Below, piece after piece: positions 1 through 5,819 of a stretch of DNA of 5,819 nt. Origin of the DNA: Robiginitomaculum sp. (lineage in GTDB: Bacteria; Pseudomonadota; Alphaproteobacteria; Caulobacterales; Maricaulaceae). A model generated the notes under the pieces. It searched no databases. It worked only from the letters and a program-made list of their open reading frames with translations, and was not told the origin of the DNA. The DNA lies in the NCBI GenBank assembly GCA_002732905.1, contig NVTC01000006.1, forward strand, positions 31,827 through 37,645, written 5' to 3'. How positions within the stretch are numbered: the first letter of the stretch is position 1; each line of letters begins with the position of its first letter. The position numbers and the translations under genes are program-made.

Positions 1-1097
1 AGTTCCGGCCCAACTGTGCGCTCTTCTGCGATATTGAGTTTGGCAGGTAGCGCACCAGCATTAAGCAACAAAGAAAGCTCTTTAGCGCTTTCCATGGTGA
101 AGCTACCTTCAATAAAGCCGCTACCGCCGCAAATAGCGCCGTTGATATTGGGGGCAGTAATGATCTCTCCGTCGAGAACAACGGCAAACGGCTCACCAAC
201 ATGTGTGGCGGTAAAATCACAAAATTTACGGGCGCCCCTGGAATTGTATTTGAAATTGACAATAGGATAGTTGTTTTGCGGGTGCAGCCCTTCGCTGGCA
301 CTTTTAAGGTCGGCACCGGTTACGATTTCCCGGTCCAAGACCATCATATAGCCACCACCATTTTTCTGAGGATAGGCCACTTTACCAAGCGGGCACTGCC
401 CGTCTTCAACACAAAGCTGAAGAACCACGGAATCGACAACTGCCACTTCATGAAAACCAAGTTTAGCCGTTTTAGCAATGCGAGATTTTAATTCGTCTAC
501 ATCTTTGGCGCCCGGAACTTGGAGCAAAATACGCTCTGACCCTTCTTTGGCCAAAGTCATTTCTGTTGTACCTGTTGGGTCAATACGTTTGCGTAGAACC
601 TGAATGGATTGTTCAATCGTCCGGTCACTGATGTATTGGATGTTTTCTTCGGATACCGTAACCTTGTAGCGCGTATCGCCAAGCTTTTCGATACCCAAAG
701 TCTTACCGCCGCCGCCGATAGCATTTACATCAACGGGTACAGATTGCTTACGTACGATCGGCGCACCTGCTTCTGCATCTGCATCGTTTTTAAAAGTGAC
801 GAAGATAGCTTCATCTTTAATGCGCAGTGTCGCGGAAATACGCTCTTCGCGCAGAGCCGCCCGCATACCAGCGAGTTCCGATTTTAAAGTCTTCTGTATG
901 CCGTCTTTTAGATCGACTTCCAAAAGAAGATGGGCACCACCTTGCAGATCGAGACCGAGGTTAAGGGTTTGTCTGGGGAGAGGCCAAGGCAAGCCTTCGC
1001 GAACATCCTTGGGTAAAACATTGGGCATGACAAACAGAAACCCGAGCAAGACAGCCCCAAGAATAAAAGTTATTTTCCAACGTGAAAAATGCAGCAT
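1..1097 (-). CDS. secD: Protein translocase subunit SecD, N-terminal part (cut by left edge)
   Basis: SecD is an inner-membrane partner of SecYEG. With SecF it uses the proton-motive force to help pull proteins into the periplasm. I translated 365 codons from ATG at 1097 to the window edge without a stop. Visible in order are a first transmembrane helix (about residues 7-27), the P1-head signature LGLDLQGGAHLLLEVD (47-62), RIDPTG (171-176), ILLQVPG (190-196), LDGEIITAPNING (308-320), then GGSGFIEGSFT (324-334) and LLLNAGALPAKL (343-354), ending at EERTVGPE (358-365) just before where helix 2 should begin. The periplasmic P1 domain is therefore complete; the remaining membrane helices and secF are presumably to the left. 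The start is supported by an AAAAGGA ribosome-binding site at 1104-1110, six bases upstream. It follows the small ORF at 1226-1555 by 128 bases, unusually far for this operon. Identification is firm. Confidence 0.97.
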   Translation of the reverse strand, partial: MLHFSRWKITFILGAVLLGFLFVMPNVLPKDVREGLPWPLPRQTLNLGLDLQGGAHLLLEVDLKDGIQKTLKSELAGMRAALREERISATLRIKDEAIFVTFKNDADAEAGAPIVRKQSVPVDVNAIGGGGKTLGIEKLGDTRYKVTVSEENIQYISDRTIEQSIQVLRKRIDPTGTTEMTLAKEGSERILLQVPGAKDVDELKSRIAKTAKLGFHEVAVVDSVVLQLCVEDGQCPLGKVAYPQKNGGGYMMVLDREIVTGADLKSASEGLHPQNNYPIVNFKYNSRGARKFCDFTATHVGEPFAVVLDGEIITAPNINGAICGGSGFIEGSFTMESAKELSLLLNAGALPAKLNIAEERTVGPE

Positions 1098-1104
1098 TGC
1101 ATTT
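1087..1104 (-). promoter_or_regulatory. Hairpin over the secD start codon
   Basis: A perfect 7-bp inverted repeat (AAATGCA at 1087-1093, TGCATTT at 1098-1104) encloses the four-base loop 1094-1097, which holds the secD ATG. In the mRNA two G-U pairs could extend the stem into the GG of the ribosome-binding site. Such a hairpin could lower secD initiation unless it is opened. The repeat is seen directly; its regulatory role is inferred. Confidence 0.4.
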
Positions 1105-1164
1105 CCTTTTTATTTTGTGTGTGTGGTAAAGTACCGCGCGAAATGATTGGCCGTACTACTAGGG

Positions 1165-1208
1165 GGTTTCTTCTGACAAGCAAACGATTTTTACTGTCTG
1201 GAAGAACC
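1165..1208 (-). repeat. Imperfect inverted repeat in the secD leader
   Basis: Within the 128-base gap between the small ORF and secD, GGTTTCTTCTGACA (1165-1178) faces TGTCTGGAAGAACC (1195-1208). They form a stem of about 12-13 pairs with small bulges and a 16-base loop. On the transcribed strand no T-run follows, so it does not look like a terminator. It may be a structured leader element for secD. The rest of the 1098-1225 gap shows no gene and no convincing promoter. Confidence 0.45.
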
Positions 1209-1225
1209 AATGCAGTCACAAAATA

Positions 1226-1555
1226 TCAGTCAATAACGCGGGCCTTGGTTGGCCTTGTTCCAGCATTAAGTGAATATGTAGGCGTGTCGATCTTTGCAAT
1301 AAAACGAATTGCAATTGTAGAGCTTAACTTAGAAAAGTTAGCAGTATACGGGGTAGGTAGATATTTAACTTTACCAACAGCGACATCAGCAACATCATGA
1401 ACGGGGTTTTGGTTTAAGCTTGTTAAAAATAGTGTCTGCGAAACATTGTCTACACCATGCGGTGTATTCTTACGCAGTGCCTTTGGCACCACCAAACTGG
1501 CACCGACAACCATAGCCCCTAAAATCAGAAGTAATTTCCAATATAGAGGCTTCAT
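1226..1555 (-). CDS. Small membrane or secreted protein between yajC and secD; candidate regulatory nascent chain
   Basis: I do not recognise this 109-residue protein as a named family. It starts at ATG 1555 with GGAG at 1563-1566 seven bases upstream, and lies 31 bases after yajC, so it appears to be translated within the operon. Residues about 6-24 (WKLLLILGAMVVGASLVVP) are one hydrophobic segment with a Lys on its amino side, fitting a signal sequence or signal anchor. The rest is polar, lysine/threonine-rich and lacks cysteine, ending in TRPTKARVID. The N-terminus resembles the first helix of the adjacent SecD (WK..[F/L]ILGA...G...V.P), and QTL at 40-42 may match the QTLNLGLDL of SecD, so an ancient partial duplication of secD is possible. 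Its place just before secD parallels the arrest peptides VemP and ApdP, which monitor Sec export. No RAPP, RAGP or SecM-like motif is visible. Coding status is fairly likely; function is inferred. Confidence 0.65.
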   Translation of the reverse strand: MKPLYWKLLLILGAMVVGASLVVPKALRKNTPHGVDNVSQTLFLTSLNQNPVHDVADVAVGKVKYLPTPYTANFSKLSSTIAIRFIAKIDTPTYSLNAGTRPTKARVID

Positions 1556-1586
1556 GAATGGTCTCCGAAACTTAGGTTTTTAAGAT

Positions 1587-1949
1587 CTACTTCTTTTTAG
1601 CTTTGCCAGAAGTCTTACCAGAACCCTTACCAGTATCATTGGCCGCTACTGTTTTATTGCGGATGTCCGTTAACATAGATTTGACAACCTTGACTTTGGT
1701 GCCGCCGCCCAAATCTATTGTAATATCATCTTCGGTAACCTTGGTGACCTTACCAATGAGCCCTCCGCTTGTGACAACCTCATCACCACGTACAACAGCA
1801 GCCAACATAGCTTTATGAGCTTTCATACGCTTGTTTTGAGGACGAATAAGAAGAAAATAGAATATCAAACCAACCAAAATGAAGGGTGCGAATTGCATTA
1901 AGGCGCTAGGTGCGCCGGCAGAATTTGCTTGCATAAAGATATTTAACAT
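1587..1949 (-). CDS. yajC: Preprotein translocase subunit YajC
   Basis: YajC is a small single-span inner-membrane protein that associates with SecDF, and with SecYEG and YidC; it is not essential in E. coli. The 120-residue product has a short N-terminus, one membrane helix (about residues 16-35) ending in the family signature FYFLLIRPQNKRMK, and a cytoplasmic domain containing the conserved GDEVVTSGGLIGKV (55-68). The C-terminal tail from about residue 100 is Gly/Lys/Thr-rich and ends in KAKKK, a low-complexity extension. Length is within the usual 85-120 range, at the long end. The ATG at 1949 has only a weak GGGAC-type ribosome-binding site (near 1956-1960). A second in-frame ATG at residue 6 has none, so the longer form is preferred. 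A possible promoter and hairpin lie just upstream, so yajC and secD may form their own transcription unit. Confidence 0.96.
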   Translation of the reverse strand: MLNIFMQANSAGAPSALMQFAPFILVGLIFYFLLIRPQNKRMKAHKAMLAAVVRGDEVVTSGGLIGKVTKVTEDDITIDLGGGTKVKVVKSMLTDIRNKTVAANDTGKGSGKTSGKAKKK

Positions 1950-1968
1950 AGGTGTGTCCCAAAATTGT

Positions 1969-1985
1969 GTACCCTTAATGGGTAC
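1969..1985 (-). promoter_or_regulatory. Perfect hairpin in the yajC 5' leader
   Basis: GTACCC (1969-1974) and GGGTAC (1980-1985) are perfect 6-bp arms around a 5-base loop, about 20 bases before the yajC start. On the minus strand the following sequence is ACAATTTTGGGAC, with only four T, so terminator function is weak at best. It may be a leader stem that affects yajC translation or mRNA stability. Confidence 0.4.
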
Positions 1986-1997
1986 TTACTTCAGGAC

Positions 1998-2025
1998 TAT
2001 ATAAGCCTAGCAATATTTATTGCAA
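1998..2025 (-). promoter_or_regulatory. Possible sigma70-type promoter for yajC
   Basis: On the minus strand TTGCAA (2020-2025) is followed, after 16 bases, by TATATA (1998-2003). Each matches four of six consensus positions. Initiation near 1990 would give a leader of about 40 bases containing the 1969-1985 hairpin. AT-rich gaps give such matches by chance, so this is tentative. Confidence 0.3.
2010..2023. promoter_or_regulatory. 14-bp palindrome, possible operator, upstream of yajC
   Basis: GCAATA and TATTGC are perfect inverted arms around TT. The palindrome overlaps the -35 box and spacer of the possible yajC promoter, where a repressor could act. No regulator can be named from the sequence. 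Confidence 0.25.
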
Positions 2026-2050
2026 TGCACTAACGCTGATAAATTCAATT

Positions 2051-2084
2051 ATTAGTTACAGGCCTTTATTAATTACAGGCCTTT
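2051..2084. repeat. Two tandem 17-bp units at the 3' end of the LysM gene
   Basis: ATTAGTTACAGGCCTTT (2051-2067) is followed directly by ATTAATTACAGGCCTTT (2068-2084), with one mismatch. The right-hand unit contains the last codons and stop of the LysM gene, so the gene's tail has been duplicated into the gap. The embedded AGGCCT is itself palindromic. No terminator with a T-run is formed. Confidence 0.8.
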
Positions 2085-2803
2085 TCTGGCAGGCGCAAAA
2101 TCTGCCCAGGCTGAATAGGTGTAGCGCTATCGATATTGTTAAATCCGGCAAGTTCCCCTGCACTCACACAATACCGTTTGCCGATACTATACAGGCTATC
2201 TTTTGGTAGAACGGCATATGCATTGCTTGTGAGCACTTTGATGCCGGTTTGGATAGGCATCACTTGGCGCACTACTCCAGCCTCAGTACGGGTCTGTATA
2301 GTGGCCTGCGTTGGCACTATTGGTGCAAGTGTTGTAGGTGCTGGCGCCACTGAAACGCATTTACTCGTCGGTAGTGATAACATCTGGCCTATTCGGATAT
2401 TGTTGTCGCTCATAGCGTTATGTTTTTGAATGTTGGCTACGGTTATACAATTGCGCTTTGCCAAATTGTATAAAGTATCGTCTTCAACAACCCGGTGAAT
2501 ACGGGTGTACGTCGTAGCCGGTTGCGGCACGGTGGTCATTGTTGGCCCAGATGCTGTGGATGTAGGCGTGGTGGACGTAGGCACTGGTGGCGCATTCACA
2601 TATGCAATGTCCGTAGTCGGCTCTACCAATAGTTTGATTTTTGCATCTTGGTAAGCGCTGCTGGTTGCTGGCGTGGTTGCTTGCGCATTATAAGCATGAA
2701 CCTTGCGGATTTCTTCTTGTAATGCAGCGTCATTGCTTTGTGCCAATGCTGGCATAGACACTACTGATAAAACTGCGGATGAAATAAGAATGCGGCGTAA
2801 CAT
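2069..2803 (-). CDS. Secreted protein with two LysM domains (peptidoglycan binding)
   Basis: This probably binds peptidoglycan in the periplasm. I chose ATG 2803, giving 244 residues, because GGAGG (2809-2813) lies five bases upstream and translation then begins with a classical signal peptide, MLRRILISSAVLSVVSMPALA, cleaved about after residue 21. An in-frame ATG at 2884 would add 27 residues but has no such support. There is no lipobox cysteine, so it is not NlpD-like as a lipoprotein. A Thr/Pro-rich linker (about 60-98) leads to LysM 1 (about 99-149) and, after a second linker, LysM 2 (about 196-243). Each domain has the D[TS]LY.[IL].KR start and an I[RQ][IP]GQ[MI]L.LP end. Each also has two cysteines at matching places (119 and 149; 212 and 243), which suggests a disulfide in each domain. 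Many alphaproteobacteria have an M23-peptidase LysM protein at this locus; here no peptidase domain follows. Confidence 0.88.
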   Translation of the reverse strand: MLRRILISSAVLSVVSMPALAQSNDAALQEEIRKVHAYNAQATTPATSSAYQDAKIKLLVEPTTDIAYVNAPPVPTSTTPTSTASGPTMTTVPQPATTYTRIHRVVEDDTLYNLAKRNCITVANIQKHNAMSDNNIRIGQMLSLPTSKCVSVAPAPTTLAPIVPTQATIQTRTEAGVVRQVMPIQTGIKVLTSNAYAVLPKDSLYSIGKRYCVSAGELAGFNNIDSATPIQPGQILRLPEKACN

Positions 2804-2821
2804 AACGGCCTCCAAGACAAT

Positions 2822-2862
2822 TTGATAAAAAGACAACTTGATAAAAATCAAACTTGATAAAA
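2822..2862. repeat. Three TTGATAAAA repeats with a 16-bp period upstream of the LysM gene
   Basis: TTGATAAAA begins at 2822, 2838 and 2854, exactly 16 bp apart. The first two full units (2822-2837 and 2838-2853) agree at 13 of 16 positions. The array lies 9-60 bases upstream of the LysM ribosome-binding site in a very AT-rich 108-bp gap. It may be the result of local duplication or a binding array; nothing identifies a binder. Confidence 0.7.
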
Positions 2863-2863
2863 T

Positions 2864-2877
2864 ATTGTAGTTACAAT
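2864..2877. promoter_or_regulatory. 14-bp palindrome, possible operator, upstream of the LysM gene
   Basis: ATTGTA and TACAAT form perfect inverted arms around GT, immediately beside the 16-bp repeats. The position between pcm and the LysM gene fits an operator or promoter-proximal site. I could not pick out a convincing -35/-10 pair around it. Confidence 0.25.
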
Positions 2878-2911
2878 CAGACATTATGGTAAAAAAACAG
2901 TTAAGGTGTGG

Positions 2912-3538
2912 TCACATAGATTTGGCTTTTCCTGCTTCCATAGCCGGTAAATCCATGGCCAGTATTGGTGTTTCCACAAGCTTTTTACCGTTGTTAACGG
3001 CCCGAACAAGCATCCCGTCAACAACGGCAACAATTGCCCCGCCGGTTGCTAACTGGCTTTGCAAGCTATCCGGTATGACGCGCACGGATGCACTGACCAA
3101 TATTCTGTCAAATGGTGCTTGCCCGCGCCAACCAAGGCGGCCATCACCGTGGCGCACGACTACCTTTGCAGCTAGTTTCAACAAGCGGCCCTCAGCATAT
3201 TCTACCAAGGTGCGGTAACGCTCGACCGCGTAAACTCGGCGACACATTTTGGCAAGAACCGCAGCAGTATAGCCACTACCTGCTCCAATCAGCATGACTT
3301 TATGGGACGGTTTCACATCTAGGCTCTGACACATGATGGCGATACTGAGCGGGGTAGGCATTGTTTGCCCGCACGGGATCGGCAATGGCCGTTCGTCATA
3401 GCTTTGCGGCACTAAATCATCCGGCACAAAGGTTGACCGTTTGACCAATTCCATGGCGCGCAGCACATTACTATCGGAGATTCCGCTGCCGCGAAGCCGC
3501 ATAATCATGTCAAATAGACCGGGCTCTATGAACGACAT
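2912..3538 (-). CDS. pcm: Protein-L-isoaspartate O-methyltransferase family protein (divergent)
   Basis: PIMT enzymes use S-adenosylmethionine to methylate damaged isoaspartyl residues in proteins, starting their repair. The 208-residue length and overall layout fit: RPLPIPCGQT (50-59), the Rossmann SAM motif IGAGSGYTAAVLA (84-96), VYAVER after the second strand with an acidic residue to hold the ribose, then HGDGRLGW (130-137) and APFDRILVSAS (141-151). Two usually conserved places differ. The GQTISQP motif, whose Ser contacts the substrate, reads GQTMPTP here. The acidic residue two places before the first glycine of motif I (usually LEIGTGSG) is Leu (MLIGAGSG). Activity or substrate may have changed. 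The gene follows surE by 35 bases, the classical surE-pcm pairing. ATG 3538 has only a weak GAG ribosome-binding site, and the start region is locally duplicated. Family assignment is firm; repair activity is not. Confidence 0.87.
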   Translation of the reverse strand: MSFIEPGLFDMIMRLRGSGISDSNVLRAMELVKRSTFVPDDLVPQSYDERPLPIPCGQTMPTPLSIAIMCQSLDVKPSHKVMLIGAGSGYTAAVLAKMCRRVYAVERYRTLVEYAEGRLLKLAAKVVVRHGDGRLGWRGQAPFDRILVSASVRVIPDSLQSQLATGGAIVAVVDGMLVRAVNNGKKLVETPILAMDLPAMEAGKAKSM

Positions 3539-3570
3539 AATGTCTCTATGAATGACATGATGAATGACAC
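3524..3570. repeat. Short tandem duplication covering the pcm start codon
   Basis: CTCTATGAACGACAT (3524-3538, pcm codons 1-5) recurs at 3544-3558 as CTCTATGAATGACAT, 20 bp upstream with one mismatch. A partial third copy follows at 3560-3570. The upstream copy opens a 10-codon minus-strand reading frame (3558 to 3526, MSFIETLCRS) that ends inside pcm in another frame. Whether this mini-frame is translated cannot be told. Confidence 0.6.
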
Positions 3571-3573
3571 GGG

Positions 3574-4344
3574 CTAGTCCTCAAACAGAGCAGAAAGCGT
3601 GGCGACAGTTTTGTAATGGGTGTGGTCAATATGTATGGGCGTAACAGAGATATAATCGTCGTAAACCGCCCGTAAATCTGTACCGGCCGCAGGATCGGAC
3701 TTGCCGCCCTTATATGTCAGCCAATAATAATGGCCGCCGCGCGGATGGGTGCGTTTATCGATATTGCTCATCTCGAAATCACGCCGTCCTTGGCTAGTGA
3801 CGTGAATGCCTTCTACATGGTCATCTTTGACATCCGGGAAGTTTATATTCAGGACAACATCCGTAGGCCAACCTTGTTTCAACAACTTTTTCAAGAGCTT
3901 AGGACCGTGCTTTAAAGCAGCTTTCCAATTTACCTTACCGTGGTTATGGTTATAAAACCCGCGTGCTTGAGATAAAGATATAGACGGGATGCCCATTTGC
4001 ATGCCCTGAAGCGCACCTGCAACCGTACCGGAAAATCCGATGTCTTCGGCAATATTTTGCCCTCTATTGACGCCTGAGAGCACCAAGTCTGGCATATTAT
4101 CCAGCATAATTTCGCGCAAAGCTACGATGACGCAATCGGTCGGCGTACCGGACACAGAATAGGTTTTATCAGCCAGTTTTCGTGTAAACACCGGATTATG
4201 TAAGCTGACCCCGCGCGAGGCCGCAGATTGTTCCTGTGCAGGGGCAACGATCCAGACGTCATCACTTATCGTATGGGCGATCTCCGCAAGAATTTCGAGC
4301 CCATCAGCCGATACCCCATCATCATTTGTCAGGAGAATGCGCAC
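3574..4344 (-). CDS. surE: 5'/3'-nucleotidase SurE
   Basis: SurE is a cytoplasmic, metal-dependent phosphatase that acts on nucleoside monophosphates and is linked to stationary-phase survival. The 256-residue protein has the normal family length. The metal-site residues are present: Asp8 and Asp9 in LLTNDDG, Ser40 in QEQSAASRG, and Asn93 in LSGVNRGQN. The family motifs GTPTDCV (66-72) and FSGTVAGALQG (104-114) are also present. The C-terminal DDYISVTPIHID matches the usual Y[VI]S[IV]TPL[HQ].D ending of SurE enzymes. The start is GTG at 4344, with GAGG at 4353-4356 eight bases upstream; MRILLTNDDG aligns with the family N-terminus, so no longer start is needed. It follows serS after a 137-base gap holding a palindromic repeat and precedes pcm by 35 bases. 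Nothing in the sequence suggests loss of function. Confidence 0.97.
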   Translation of the reverse strand: MRILLTNDDGVSADGLEILAEIAHTISDDVWIVAPAQEQSAASRGVSLHNPVFTRKLADKTYSVSGTPTDCVIVALREIMLDNMPDLVLSGVNRGQNIAEDIGFSGTVAGALQGMQMGIPSISLSQARGFYNHNHGKVNWKAALKHGPKLLKKLLKQGWPTDVVLNINFPDVKDDHVEGIHVTSQGRRDFEMSNIDKRTHPRGGHYYWLTYKGGKSDPAAGTDLRAVYDDYISVTPIHIDHTHYKTVATLSALFED

Positions 4345-4369
4345 TTACCCTACCTCAGCAAAATTAATT

Positions 4370-4467
4370 GTCATCCCGCACGAAGCGTAGCGAAGATGCG
4401 GGACCTCGGCCTTACAACAAATTGCGAGGTCCCGGCCATCTTCAATGAAAAAAGGGCCCGGGATGAC
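4370..4467. repeat. GC-rich palindromic intergenic repeat element
   Basis: Outer arms GTCATCCCG (4370-4378) and CGGGATGAC (4459-4467) enclose an inner inverted repeat, GAAGATGCGGGACCTCG (4392-4408) facing CGAGGTCCCGGCCATCTTC (4425-4443), with a two-base bulge. TCCCGCA (4374-4380) can also pair with TGCGGGA (4397-4403). AAATTAAT-like AT-rich stretches flank both ends. It nearly fills the serS-surE gap. This design, GTCATCCCG...CGGGATGAC, is typical of dispersed palindromic repeats in bacterial genomes. It could act as an RNA hairpin that attenuates or stabilises the transcript. It lacks a downstream T-run on the transcribed strand and encodes no protein. Confidence 0.8.
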
Positions 4468-4481
4468 AAAATTAATAAAGG

Positions 4482-5819
<1,338 letters not shown>

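Noticed and set aside
1165..1208. Rho-independent terminator before secD
   Set aside because: The stem is followed by a C-run and mixed sequence rather than T's on the transcribed strand.
796..1400. Plus-strand reading frames across secD and the small ORF
   Set aside because: They are antisense to well-supported minus-strand genes, have no family-like sequence and lack good ribosome-binding sites.
1098..1555. The small ORF as a frameshifted upstream piece of the same secD gene
   Set aside because: secD at 1097 has its own complete N-terminus, helix and ribosome-binding site, so the ORF is at most a paralogous fragment, not a broken part of this secD.
2804..2884. Longer start for the LysM protein at ATG 2884 (27 extra residues)
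   Set aside because: The extra codons cover the AT-rich repeat region, have no supporting ribosome-binding site, and would bury a textbook signal peptide that begins at 2803 behind GGAGG.
4370..4467. CRISPR repeat, tRNA or terminator
   Set aside because: There is only one nested palindrome with no spacer array, no cloverleaf with tRNA landmarks, and no T-run after the stem on the minus strand.

Overview
The window looks like a piece of an alphaproteobacterial chromosome. All genes supported here lie on the minus strand. Read in transcription order (right to left) they are serS, surE, pcm, a LysM-domain envelope protein, yajC, a small unrecognised membrane/secretory ORF, and secD. The order serS-surE-pcm-(LysM/NlpD-type gene)-yajC-secD is a conserved neighbourhood in many Alphaproteobacteria. 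That order, together with the sequences of SerS, SurE, YajC and SecD, is the basis for the lineage call; the genus cannot be told. Both ends are cut inside genes: serS lacks its 5' part at the right edge and secD lacks its 3' part at the left edge.

Layout from right to left. 5819-4482 is seryl-tRNA synthetase, interrupted in frame by about 99 AT-rich codons (5076-5372) just before its serine-binding motif. 4481-4345 is a 137-bp gap filled mainly by a GC-rich palindromic repeat (4370-4467). 4344-3574 is SurE nucleotidase. 3538-2912 is a PIMT-family methyltransferase with altered key motifs. 2803-2069 is a secreted protein with two LysM domains and no peptidase domain. 1949-1587 is YajC. 1555-1226 is a 109-codon ORF with one N-terminal hydrophobic segment. 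1097-1 is the N-terminal 365 codons of SecD. No stretch without a gene exceeds about 140 bp.

The genes combine translation (SerS), stress and repair housekeeping (SurE, Pcm), cell-wall binding (LysM protein) and the Sec accessory complex (YajC, SecD and presumably SecF beyond the edge). The most interesting element is the small ORF between yajC and secD. Its position, N-terminal hydrophobic segment, good ribosome-binding site and the structured 128-nt leader between it and secD resemble regulatory nascent chains (VemP, ApdP) that stall ribosomes to tune secDF expression. This is an inference; no known arrest motif is visible. The insertion in SerS, the atypical Pcm motifs and short tandem duplications in several intergenic gaps are further points of interest.
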